Assembly (NCBI RefSeq): GCF_910591885.1
Contig: NC_063283.1
Location: forward strand, 7,301,001-7,365,000
Reading direction: 5' to 3'
From: Bombus terrestris
Lineage: Eukaryota > Arthropoda > Insecta > Hymenoptera > Apidae
DNA: 64,000 bases
The notes beneath the pieces are model-generated. The model worked only from the letters and a program-made list of their open reading frames with translations. It was not told where the DNA came from and did not search any database. A program made the position numbers and the translations under genes. This document shows, one piece after another, positions 1 through 10,125 of the stretch (its first letter is position 1; every line of letters starts with the position of its first letter).

Positions 1-2271
1 CACGGTAGCGATAACGCTTCCTCATAGAACTTATTATTCTGAAATTTGTTGCACGTTGGAAACACGAAGTGGAAAAATGTTCTTACGAAGTTATATTTTT
101 AAATCAACTTTTCTGTGAACTGTTCTGAACTGTATGATTCAGAGTGGAGAAATTTCGTGAAAAAATGTTGTAAGCTAGCAAAGAAATTTTCTAAATGCAA
201 AGGGCTGAATATAAATGTTAAAGTAATATTTGAAAGAATACGGTATGAAGTAACTTCAATTCGCGGAATGAAAAACTCTTCAAAGAACGAAATGAAAATT
301 GCAGATTAAAACAGCTGTCAGCATTACCCCTTTCTGTTTCGCTATTTTTAATCGTTGTTTTCAGTACTGGTCCATTTAACGGAAATATTATTCTCTTCCC
401 TGAATCTTAAAGTGTTTCAGAACAACACCGGCAGGAAAATTAAATTCGCAACATCGCTTAAAGCCACGAGTTTCCGCCAGTAATAAACTCGATTTCTTTT
501 CCAAACATTTCCTTTTCCCGGCATTGTATCCCGAAAAAAAAAACGAAATATTCGTTCTGTGGGAAATGATTCAAGGAGCAGCATGATATTTTTTTATTAC
601 ACCGTGATGTATCTTTACTTTATTTTATCTTTACATTGCTCGACACGACGCGTGTTGCCTCGGATATTACACATTTTTTCTCCCCCTTTTTTCACTCTTT
701 TTTTACCCGCTAGTTTATCGTAAGATATGGCCACGATAATTACGAATACGCTATGGGAAAATGGCGTTAGGCAAGCATGCAAACTATGTACTTTTTCTTT
801 TTGGAGCAGTTAATTTTCCGCCTGCGTTTGATTATCTCGCTTTCATTTTATCGTATGTATGCTACAATTTTTTCTCTCCTGTATTTTATGTAGGAAACAT
901 TCTTTTTCTTTTCTTATTTCAACCGTTGCACGATTGCTATTCAATAATGAATAATTATTAGCACGAATATACAGCGTGTTCCATTCCATTTAATATTAGT
1001 TTGTTTCCTTTTTTCTACGACTGCTAAAAGGACACAGTAGCTTTGGCAAAATTAACATAGACTCTTATTGAGATTAAATTTTGTTTCAGAGCTGGTTGTT
1101 ACAGTGTTAACCGTATAAATTATACAATAAATTATCTTATCTTTAGGTCTGTTATTTTCGTTTACGTACCTATACAGAATATGTTTATGAAATATAGACA
1201 AAGCACTCGTCATCTCTCTAATCAGAAACTTGTTAACAGCAATTACACTCGTTACAGATTATAGTTAAATCGTCCAAAATATCCGACTGATCTTTCAAAT
1301 ATTGCACAGACCACGCTGCATATTATTCCGTAGAACGATTAATCAAGATATTGAATTTCAATCAAAAAATTCCCGAAGGAAAATACAAAACGGAACATCT
1401 TCATCGACAATTCCATTAATCGAATCTTACGTAAAAACTTGGTGCGGTGTAATTCGCACGGAAGCGTTTCGAGGTCGTGAAAGGCGCATTGTTCAAGTAT
1501 ATACCAGGCTCACGGTTATTATCCGAAGGTTTGCAGCAACAGAAAGAAAAAATGAAGCTTAAAAATGGAGTTCTTGTGCACCGACCATTCGCGTTTACGA
1601 TATCCACGTTGTATACGCGTTTGCAAAATGGCTCCTATTCAGAAGGTGCTGTTAAGGATGCTCTTTCAACTCGAGCTTTTAACGCTATTAAATTTAGAAC
1701 GTGACTTTGATATCGTTGGCCCGCGAGAGGAAAAGAGAGCAACAAAGAGAAGGCAAGAGAGAGAGAGAGGGAGAGAGAGAGAAGACGGAAAAAAAGAAGA
1801 ACGGTTTGGCTACCGGTTCGTTGTTGCCAGCCGCATTCTGAATATAATTGGCGCTAAAAAACACGAGTTGAAAGGGTATTTACGCGCTCGACAGGGTGTT
1901 CTGAATGCGGACCAATACTTGTGAACACTTCCTGCGAATGCGATATTCAGAAAATCTGATTCGCGGCGATTTGGGTCAGCAAGGTCGGTAATGAGTCGAA
2001 CATTAAAAATTATAGTCGTTTTTTAGCGCAGGCGAAAGATTAACGTGCTTGGTAATTTAGTATCTTTTTTCTTATGTTGTTCTTCTCCGTATAAAATTTT
2101 CTTACTGAATGCTTTTTTTCATTATTCGGTACTGTTGTCGAATCTTTATAATTAAATAGACAAATTATTAATCGAAGAAAGGTAATTTGGTGCGTGTAAA
2201 AGGAGCTAAGGGAGAGTAAAAATTAGTTGCACGTTGAAATAAAATTAGTCCTTCTACAATAGAACAACTAT
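1..2271. other. No gene recognised; AT-rich DNA
   Basis: The segment has poly-T/poly-A runs and a few open frames of 60-120 codons near 1300-1920 that overlap one another on both strands and show no domain. Several of these begin with GTG or TTG, which would not serve as starts here. The only clear structure is a GA microsatellite near 1.76 kb. On the minus strand it is the 3' flank of the Mxd-like exon. Confidence 0.5.
1756..1782. repeat. GA microsatellite within a longer purine tract
   Basis: Near-perfect GA dinucleotides with one GG interruption lie inside a purine-rich tract of roughly 80 bp. GA/CT runs of this kind recur across the window, near 8.0, 8.4, 24.4, 48.1 and 63.3 kb. Confidence 0.9.
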
Positions 2272-2277
2272 TTTATT
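2272..2277 (-). terminator. Candidate poly(A) signal downstream of the Mxd-like exon
   Basis: TTTATT on the plus strand is AATAAA on the minus strand, about 137 bp past the TAG at 2414-2416. This is the nearest AATAAA I saw downstream of the stop. In AT-rich DNA the hexamer occurs often by chance, and the true 3' UTR could run further or be spliced, because GTAAAT follows the stop directly. Confidence 0.3.
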
Positions 2278-2413
2278 TCTTCAATCGATATTAGAATTAG
2301 ATATTCGAAGACAGAATATAAATCGTAAAGGGTCATTGGCTGAAAAACTTCCGTTTGCTACGATGCTTAAGGTGTTAATTAAATAATTTTGAATTTATAA
2401 AAGATATATTTAC

Positions 2414-2550
2414 CTAAAGATTGTCCATCATTTCGGAAAGTGTCAGCCTGGAGGTGGACATTGCAACGCCACTATCGCTGCTGCTCTGCACACTGCTGTG
2501 ATCATCGGTGTCCGATTGATTGCTCGTATAGCCGATCACGTCTACTTCAT
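2414..2550 (-). CDS. C-terminal coding exon of a Max-network (Mxd/Mxi1/Mnt-like) bHLH-zipper repressor
   Basis: The minus strand shows a splice-acceptor-like TTATTATTGCAG, then 137 bp in one open frame: two bases completing a split codon, 44 codons and TAG. The other two frames stop quickly. The peptide begins EVDVIGYTSNQSDTDDHSS and ends RLTLSEMMDNL. The EVDV start followed by SDTDDHSS, SSSDSGV and a Ser-rich end matches the pattern I know from vertebrate Mxi1/Mxd tails (EVDV, SDIDDHSS, SDEGYSS). Those proteins pair with Max, bind CACGTG E-boxes in the nucleus and repress transcription through an N-terminal Sin3-binding helix. The bHLH-zipper exon and the Sin3-binding exon were not found. 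They should lie at higher coordinates, inside or beyond the window, and the intron is phase 1. DSGVAMS resembles a beta-TrCP degron. The reading as a real terminal exon is fairly secure; the family call rests on this short tail only. Confidence 0.62.
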
Positions 2551-2563
2551 CTGCAATAATAAA
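2551..2563 (-). promoter_or_regulatory. 3' splice site of the Mxd-like terminal exon
   Basis: Read on the minus strand this is a T-rich tract ending in GCAG, directly in front of the open frame at 2550. It sets the exon start. Reading on from the AG leaves two bases, AT, that complete a codon begun in the previous exon. If that exon ends in G the joint codon is Asp, giving DEVD. Confidence 0.55.
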
Positions 2564-4004
2564 GCGAAGGAAACACATAAATAACATTCCAAGAAAGATT
2601 CTTCGTTTCTTAAATGCCAGATAGTAAGATTATCTTCGAGTTGGATGTTGTTTGAAGCGGAGTTTGAAGCGTACAAGATTTATTCTTTACTTCCAACTTT
2701 CGACTTCGAATTTTCGTGCAAGAAATCATTCTTGAAACATAGCTGATGCTCCTATCTTATTGTTCTATACTTATAGCCAATGAATTCCTACGAATATACA
2801 ACGGCCACGAAAGATGCATTTATAATAACATATACATATTAATCAATTAGGTTCAAGTATATGAAACTTCGTATCATTACAAAAAGTCATTAAAAAAAGT
2901 CCAGTGCTATGAAGCTGACGTGTACAGAAGCTGATAAAAAAATGCTTCATTGCATTGCATTGGAATAAACGAGGTTCTATTGTACCAGCAATTGCTGATG
3001 CAAATTTTCAGGTTACAAACGGAGTAAACTAACGAATGCGGAAAGAGCGTCGTGGATCGAACAGCTCGCGTCATACGCGGTGATACAGAGGCAGACCGTC
3101 GAGCTCGTTAGATAATTTAAAAAACGCAGGTGCACAGGACGCTTCGTAGTAAATTGTAGACGCGATCGGACAGCTGTGGCTCGTAAATATAAAGCGCGTG
3201 GCAACAATCCCCGGCGATCCGGGGGTGTCCGCGTGGATTCTGTCGCAATCGATAGAAACGCGGCGCGGCGTACACCCGCGGCAACCCGTTTTCGAAAAAC
3301 GTTGCCGGTACACGTGCTGTGCCCGTCACAGGCTCTTCCTGCACGTGTACGCTGTCCAATAATCCCGTTCCCGAAATATCAGCCAATTTTCGTATTTTAC
3401 CATTTCGCGAAAGCGCGCTCTCATCGAATATGCACGCGCGTCCACCCCTCCCTGAATCCACGCCACCCTTGCGAATTTCCGTTGATTCTGTGTAATCCTC
3501 ACACCCTCACGCTTGGCACACGTTCGCCACCACACCGGTCGATTTAATCGCGCAAAAGTACAATAACGAGGATTGCTCGACAATGTTCTTCGATTCGAAG
3601 GTTCGAGTCGAACCACGCGCATTTAGCGCGCTTGTTCAATTAAAGTGGTACCACGGTTAGGTTCTAGAATGTTAAGAGATGTCTGAGATGCAGGGAGATG
3701 GTTTCGAGGGCGTATCGTGGCGATATAGGAACTAGAATGCAAAGTTTCAGATCAGATCTTGCAAATTTGCTGTTTGAAAGAATGTCGACGTTTCGTTCCG
3801 ATACTTCGGCGATTTTAATGTATTGATCGTTTGAGATAGTATAAAACTAGAAATTGTTATTCCTCCTTGTCTGCCTTCTCAGTATTCTACATCAAAAAAT
3901 TATTTTCAAGCGGGAAAGAGAAATACGATTATCTAATGTAGAGATTAAGCGTAGAGTTTGTTCTAATGTCACCTCAGGCCATTTCACGATCACGTAAGGT
4001 TAAC
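2564..4004. other. Intronic or flanking DNA with a CpG-rich island at about 3.0-3.6 kb
   Basis: Immediately upstream of the terminal exon on the minus strand, so probably intron of the Mxd-like gene. The stretch around 3050-3620 is GC- and CpG-rich and open in several frames on both strands at once, which is a composition effect. It contains two CACGTG sites at 3311 and 3342. No bHLH-like peptide was found in any frame. Confidence 0.4.
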
Positions 4005-4280
4005 GAGGTCGTATCTTTGACACCGAAGTTCGTTCGGAGGCTAAGGATGATTACTAAGTTTGTATTATAAGTATATCCAAAGTTACATTAAGATGAAGGG
4101 GATTGTCCAGGTCGTGTCAGTGACATTTAACCTTATTCAAAGATGAAAGAAGATTACCAAGCTCGTAAATATGATACTCAAAATTCATTCTAACGTTAAG
4201 GATAGTTTGCAAGATCGCACCATTGGCACATCAAATTATTGGAAGTTCAGAGATCGCGTCATTGACACTGAAGGTCGCCC
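4005..4280. repeat. Degenerate repeat, units related to AGGTCGTxTCxxTGACAC
   Basis: Four diverged copies start near 4005 (GAGGTCGTATCTTTGACAC), 4108 (CAGGTCGTGTCAGTGACAT), 4211 (AAGATCGCACCATTGGCAC) and 4250 (GAGATCGCGTCATTGACAC). The first three are spaced about 103 bp and the last about 39 bp. Sequence between copies is weakly similar (GATGA, GATTAC, CCAAG). An old decayed tandem array is the simplest reading. Confidence 0.45.
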
Positions 4281-4996
4281 GAGGGCCGGAGAAAGGTCGT
4301 AAAAATCATCATAAATCATTTCGCTTGCAGAAATTGTTCACGGGTATATATCTATAACGAGGCAGAAATTGACATCACAAAATCATCGATTACAAATTAG
4401 CTCGATAGTCGCCGTTTTTCTCGCCCGGAAAAGCTCTCAAGAGCGACGGTTCGCGAAACTTCCCGACCAAAGATGATAAATCTATTCCTGGGCCACCTTG
4501 TGGCGTTATCCGAAAATACCTTGGGCAATAACCATAAAGCATCTCGCGCGCAACTTATTCTCCCTATTGAAGGGAATAAGGGACTGCCGGATAACGGGCG
4601 TCCACCGGTATGAGGGCGTCTTTTGTGCCGAAAAAATCCGGCCACCCTTTATTGCGCGTCTCCTTGACCTGTAGCAACAACTTTCGTCGGTCGTTGTACC
4701 TCGGTGCATGGAATTTTATGAATCGTAACCCACGACCAGCAAGTGGGAGTCGCATCAAAGTCTCGTTAAACTAGTTTGACGCGGATCGACCGACCCTCGA
4801 CCTTTCTCTCGAGCTGGTTCCAGCCGAGTATCGAAGCCGTTCGCCGAATTCTACCACGGCCAGCGTGTAGTCAGCGAAACTTGTTCATCGTTCGTATATC
4901 GTACGCGAGATTGGACGAGCGCGCCGTGCACAAATATCGCCGTCGAGAGTATTAGATGTTGGTGCTCCTCGACAATGTACGACGCGATTATTCTTT
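4281..4996. other. GC-rich non-coding stretch, no gene recognised
   Basis: A CpG-rich stretch at about 4400-4980 is open in overlapping minus-strand frames of 64-82 codons with no domain or splice context. It could be a conserved regulatory island. Nothing in the sequence alone shows that. Confidence 0.35.
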
Positions 4997-5640
4997 CAAG
5001 ATTATATTTTTCTTTAGATGAGGAATTTTTCGTTTTTATTAATTATCGGCGATGGAAATGCAAAATTCTTCTGATGTTTTCGTGAAGGAGATATAACGCA
5101 TTATAATTCAGCCTCCTGCATGATATATGACATGATCAACACCTTTATTAAGGATTGAATTTTTTTAGATTATGGGAAATCATTTTTCAAGATTGTATTT
5201 TTCTTTAGATGAGGAATTTTTCGTTTTTATTAATTATCGCCGATGGAAATGCAAAATTCTTCTGATGTTTTCGTGAAGGAGATATAACGCATTATAATTC
5301 AGCCTCCTACATGATATATGACATGATCAACACCTTTATTTAGGATTGAATTTTTTTAGATTTTGGAAAATCATTTCTCTTTTTATTAGTTATCAATTTT
5401 AGAAACATATGTTCTATGGGTTTCTGTAAAGAGGATATAACGCGATAAAATTGAAGATTTCTTGCGGACGATATATATGTATGAAATGATCAACTCCTTC
5501 AGCACTGAAATTTCTTGGGTTAGTAGAAATTATATCTCGTTTTACTATTTATCGTTATAAATTATAGAAACATATCTTCTTTGGATTTCTTTGTAGAGAA
5601 GATATAGTACGTTAAAATTCGAGATCAGATCGACAGAAAA
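4997..5640. repeat. Tandem repeat, ~191-bp unit, two near-identical and two decayed copies
   Basis: Copy 1 runs 4997-5187 and copy 2 5188-5378, with only about six or seven substitutions seen (TTATATT/TTGTATT, CGGCG/CGCCG, CTGCAT/CTACAT and a few near the end). Copy 3 (about 5378-5532) and copy 4 (about 5533-5640, partial) keep the core order: TTTTTATTA, TATCG, GAAA, GAGATATAACGC or similar, ATATATG, ATGATCAAC. The graded divergence suggests an old array with a recent duplication at its left end, or local gene conversion. No ORF spans the unit. Confidence 0.88.
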
Positions 5641-6130
5641 CACATGGATACATTTATGGTTCGGTTAGTTAATTCATCCTAGCAATAATGGTAAACGATC
5701 TAAGGATAGTATACGTTCTAACCGTAATTGTGAGATTGTTATTTTCAACGATTTTTTAATTCGTTCAAACGTGTTTCCTTAACGCTAACTCTTATGTGTG
5801 GATGAATTAAAGTAGCGCAAGGCCTTTGTTAGCCTGTTGTTGTTAACCTTTCTATTGTGTTTATAAAAACCTTGCGTTAATTATGTATCTTACTGAAGGA
5901 TCTGGAAAAATGTTCATTAAAATACACTACGATACGTGTAAAAATAAATCCACCTAAGAAATCTGATTTCAGTTTAATTTCAAATAAAAAATTGGTTGGG
6001 TCATGCAAACCTAAATGCATATGATAAGAAGCTTAAAACATAATTATATATATAGATGCAAAACATTTATATAGCCGGATAAGTTCACATAACAGTTTTT
6101 ATAGAATAGTTAATGCAAATTTATTTAAGG

Positions 6131-6308
6131 AGAAGTTCACGTTAAGCGGATTCAATAGTCTGGAATTCAGTTAATCGGCCAATAAGTGAAGGTCTACTGT
6201 TCACTGATTCTCCACTCCACAGTACCCACAATTTCTCATTCGAATAATTGAAGTTCACGTTCAGATAAGTGGATTCAATAGGGACAAGTTCAGTTAATCA
6301 AGCACCAA
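6131..6308. repeat. Two related ~55-bp segments spaced about 115 bp
   Basis: Copy A near 6131-6184 reads GAAGTTCACGTTAAGCGG, then ATTCAATAG and CAGTTAATCGGCCAA. Copy B near 6250-6305 reads GAAGTTCACGTTCAGATAAG, then TGGATTCAATAG and CAGTTAATCAAGCACC. Order and spacing of the blocks are kept with small indels. This is an imperfect duplication, origin unknown. Confidence 0.6.
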
Positions 6309-6309
6309 C

Positions 6310-8005
6310 CCCTCGTTCCAAATAAATTGACTTTAATTCCCGTCCTAAAAAAGTTGATTTTTTCACAAAAATTTACGTGCGGTTTGTTCCAATGCTTCTC
6401 TTTATCGTAGGAGACAAAATTCGTGTAAACGATGAATATCAGTGAACAGAACGTTTATATCAAAGCATGAATAAAGAGAGACGATGGATGAAATACAGAG
6501 TAGTTAGATTAGGAAGCACGGTATACTACGTACAAGTTTGGCTGCGCGTCACGAGGATTGTGCATGAGAGATCTATAAGAATTTGATCGAATTGAGAAGC
6601 GAAACAATTCTATTTAAATCGTTCAGAGATCATCGAGAGTCATTCTATTATTTTATTATATATTGTCAAATAAAAATTAGTCTACAGCCCTGCACTCCTA
6701 TGATATCACCGGAAACGACATCTTCAGCAAATATTCACGCTTCTTAACGGCGTGAACTCTATTGCCACGAAGAAAAACGTAACCCCCTTGCAGTCCTAGT
6801 CAACAACCTAATTACCAGTGCTCATTTTCTGCAGCAGCGGAACGCTTTACAGCTCGAGCCGCGTAAACCGGTACTCTTTACGACGTCACATCGGGATATT
6901 TCATAAGACGTGTACTCTCTCCTCGCGCGAATTACCTGTACAGCATAATTAACGGCATTTCCAGCGCGCGAGCTTCACAATATGAAGATTAAGTTCGCGC
7001 ATAATTACGTATTAATATTATAGAAACACACACCGTGTGTGTCGCATCACGAAGGCTCCGGCGAACTCGAAGACGCAGTTGGGGAACGTGATGGAAGTCG
7101 AGAGGGTCTCGGTAATTGCGCCCACGGCGATTCCCGATCTCGTTGCGAGCGCGCGCGCTCGCATGAAAATAGTCGATATTGAACTTGGCGAACTTAGTGT
7201 CACGATGAAAACGGCCCTTAAGGCGATATACGTCACCGTTCAACGTCGTCGAGCGTTCTTTCTCGACGTCCGTAAAATATAACCGCCACCGACACCCACG
7301 CGTCGTCGCCGTGTCTACAACGTATGTACACTGTACGTATCGCGTATGTACGAGTGTCTGGTATAGCGTGTACGGGAATGGAAGGAGGAAGATGGAAGAG
7401 AGTCGAGCCGGAGAGAAAATAAAAGGCGATTGAAAGGGGCAAGAATGGCGGAGTACAGGCGTACCGAAGAGAAAGATCCGGTGCAAGCGTGAACACGGAT
7501 GCATATGTGTATATACCGTGACTCGCGAGTTTTTCAACGCGTAGATTTTCTTTTTCGATATGTTGCTCCTGCTATATGAAATAGTTTGGAATTTTATTAG
7601 AATATACCGTACCGACGTTCTCTACGAGTCGAAACAAATATCTTACAGTTGCCAACAGGGATGTGCAATCGGGAAACAGACAGAAAGAAGAATCTACACG
7701 GTGAGAGTAAAAAAGCGTAGAGATACGAACGTACACAGGAGAGGAATTAAAACAGAGGAAAAATGTAGAGGAGCAGGTGGAAAAGAATTAAAAGAGGAAG
7801 ACGGGTAGATCGGAACCGGATAGAACGGAAAAATTAGAGAGGAGATATCGAACGAGGTACCGGGATACCGGGAGAAACGCATTGTGCGCGCATACAAGGG
7901 AGGAACGCGATAGAACGTGACAGGGAAAGGCTGGCAAAAAGAAAAGAGCGACGGAAAAATACAAGGGAGAAGAAACAACAGGGTGAAACGGAACTGAAAA
8001 GGAAG
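6310..8005. other. No gene recognised; CpG-rich island at about 6.85-7.5 kb
   Basis: The island is open on both strands. The longest frame, minus-strand 6989-7537, starts at TTG, and its first ATG gives about 171 residues with no domain. It is best read as composition. Purine-rich, GAAG/GGAA-type DNA follows from about 7650 to 8005. Confidence 0.35.
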
Positions 8006-8040
8006 AAGAGAGAGAGAGAGAGAGAGAAAGGAAGAGAGAG
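8006..8040. repeat. GA microsatellite
   Basis: An uninterrupted AG run of about 20 bases is followed by an AAAGGA interruption and more GA. It lies in a purine-rich stretch that extends several hundred bases to the left. Confidence 0.9.
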
Positions 8041-8186
8041 ATGGACAGAGAGTGGAGCAGAAAAACGTTCACGGTGGCTGCGCCTATGCGCGACCTCGCG
8101 TATACGTATACATACGTATACATCCATTGTCGCATCCGGCCACATCGTCCCGGCCATGGCTCGTATAAATTATCAGAAAGATTTTA

Positions 8187-8684
8187 TCACCCAGTGCAGG
8201 CTTTACGGGCACGCCAGTCGGTGCTGCGAGCGAAATAAGAGTATATTTTCGCTGACTGCTTCGCCTCCTTAGCGTAACGTATAGGCGCGAGCACAATGCC
8301 TGCTGCTACCAATAAGAAGTGTTTTGTCGACGAAACAAGCTGCTGGCGTGCCCCCACGTTCTTATACATGTGGCTTTCCACTCGTGTTCTCTTTCTCTCT
8401 CTCTTTCTCTTTCTCTCTCGTCGTCTTTCTCTTGGTTTCGTCCGGGTCGTTAGGTCCCGCGGGAGAGAGGCATCCTCGCACCGACCACCAATCATCTTAC
8501 TCGCGAAGTAGTTTGTCAGTTTCCTAAGGGCAACCGGGAAAATTTGTCGTTGCTGTGGGATGTACAAGGACCACGACCAACGAACGACTTGGTCAGACAT
8601 ATTGCTGCGCGAAGGGGGAATGAAAAGGTTACACCAACTTATTAACGTTGCCAGAATCGTTAAAATAAGCAATTTATTTTCCAT
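8187..8684 (-). CDS. Unrecognised 165-residue ATG frame with a hydrophobic N-terminus (doubtful)
   Basis: The frame starts at a true ATG. Residues 1-22 (MENKLLILTILATLISWCNLFI) are hydrophobic like a signal peptide or anchor. Residues around 85-105 are almost all Arg, Lys and Glu because the frame crosses a CT microsatellite. The rest shows no motif I recognise. The base before ATG at -3 is T, a poor initiation context. No splice sites or nearby poly(A) site support it. It is probably a chance frame in a CpG-rich stretch, kept because of its length, ATG and N-terminal hydrophobicity. Confidence 0.13.
   Translation of the reverse strand: MENKLLILTILATLISWCNLFIPPSRSNMSDQVVRWSWSLYIPQQRQIFPVALRKLTNYFASKMIGGRCEDASLPRDLTTRTKPRERRRERKRKRERKRTRVESHMYKNVGARQQLVSSTKHFLLVAAGIVLAPIRYAKEAKQSAKIYSYFARSTDWRARKACTG
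8390..8420. repeat. CT/TTTC microsatellite
   Basis: A pure pyrimidine run of CT and TTTCT units. It creates the Arg/Lys/Glu-rich or Ser/Phe/Leu-rich stretches of overlapping open frames here, so those frames should not be taken as protein evidence. Confidence 0.85.
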
Positions 8685-8689
8685 AAAAG

Positions 8690-9991
8690 TTGTATAGATT
8701 TACTACGGTGGATTTTTCGGAAGTCGAATTCCGTTATGGAAAATACGCAACATACGAAAATTTCTTTGACCCAAGTTTCGAAGCTTCAGTACCGTTCATC
8801 CCGTGTACGGTCGATCGTTTCATGCTTCAGTAGTATTAACCTTTCACGCGCGTATCAACCATTAACGATTTTATTATAGAAACGGAATAGGTATAGAAGG
8901 TACGTCGTTCGAATAATTACGAGCGAATCTCAAACACGGTAAAGTACAAGTCGAAGGAATAAAAAAAGAATAAAAAAAATTTTTCCGCTTTGAATATATT
9001 CATCCCTCGAAGAGATTAAAACTTAAGACTCTAGTTGCTATGATTCACCTTACTCAATGTGTACCGGGGCTAGACAAAAAAGTAACAAATTTCTCTAGAT
9101 ACCGGCGATTTACCACAAGTCGAGCCATTTCACGCGACTGTACCGAGACGTGGAACACCGGTTTTTAGTCCCGACCGCGTTTCTACTTATAAATTGCTGA
9201 TTTACACGACCGCGATAATGCCATTACTGCTGTGGCTTTCCTCGCCGAGCTTTTTGCCAGCGGTCGCTGCAATCCGCAGCTTGGCTAAAAGGCGCTTCGT
9301 TCGCGGAAACCTCCCTCCCTTTTTGCGTCATCGCCGCGACGCGACGACCTAAACGATACGTTCTCGAAAACAGTAAGAAACACCAGTCTCACGAACAAAT
9401 TAATAAATGTCCTTCGCTGATACATTCGTGGAAAATGAATCGGGCGGATATTTTAATTGAGTCGTTGATTTAATCGAGCGGATCTCGAATATCTTTGCGG
9501 TTAGGGGGCGAAAAGGGAAAACTTCTGAGAATGCAAGAAATTATCGTCATATATTTCGTCGCTCTAACAACTCCTATGCTATTCATTATACTCAACACCC
9601 ACGCATCTTCCGTGTACCACTGCCCAACAGCAATTCCCTAAACATTTTCTGGCTTTCCAAATCGTCATCAGTGTTCCAAATCAATTCTCTGTATTTTTAA
9701 CGTAGCAGCGCGAAAGACGCTGCGACGACAAAAATAATTGTAAACAACCAGAGGCACTCCTCAACGGTGTGACGCAATGGTGAACGTTTGTTTGGCCACG
9801 TCGTAGTTGCGACTAAATGGAAGCTGGCAACGCGGAGAGCGTGGATGATAATGGGAAAAAAGCGAGAGTGTTCTTCTCTCTTCCCGAGTCATCTTCCTCG
9901 CTCTCCGGGGAAGAAAGTGTGTCGGTGACCGAAAATAATCCCTGCCGGTGGTTCGTTAAAAATATTTTCAAGCGGTGAACTCGACACGACG
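8690..9991. other. No gene recognised
   Basis: Mixed AT-rich DNA with a CpG-rich patch near 9.1-9.4 kb. No exon-like frame with splice signals was seen. Confidence 0.4.
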
Positions 9992-10125
9992 CACGGTGCG
10001 GCATTCGAATGAGGATTCGGGACGAAAATCAAAATTCGTTGGTCATGCTAGCACGTTCGCAGGCCACGTTCTCACGTTCCACAGTGCGGCGTTTGAACGA
10101 GGACTCAGGACAAAAATAACAAAAA
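9992..10125. repeat. Imperfect duplication, ~45-bp copies with 88-bp spacing
   Basis: Copy A contains GTGCGGCATTCGAATGAGG, then ATTCGGGACGAAAAT. Copy B contains GTGCGGCGTTTGAACGAGG, then ACTCAGGACAAAAAT. Starts are 9996 and 10084. About 8 of 35 bases differ, mainly C/T and G/A changes. The segment between carries three CACGTT-type words. Confidence 0.6.

Noticed and set aside
3590..3625. GGTTCGAGTCGAACC as a tRNA T-arm
   Set aside because: The word is a short palindrome; no acceptor stem, anticodon arm or D-arm fits around it.
6989..7537. 182-codon minus-strand frame
   Set aside because: Starts at TTG, lies in a CpG-rich island with overlapping frames on both strands and has no recognisable domain.
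8390..8420. Arg/Lys/Glu-rich segments in overlapping frames as nuclear localisation signals
   Set aside because: They are translations of CT/GA microsatellites.
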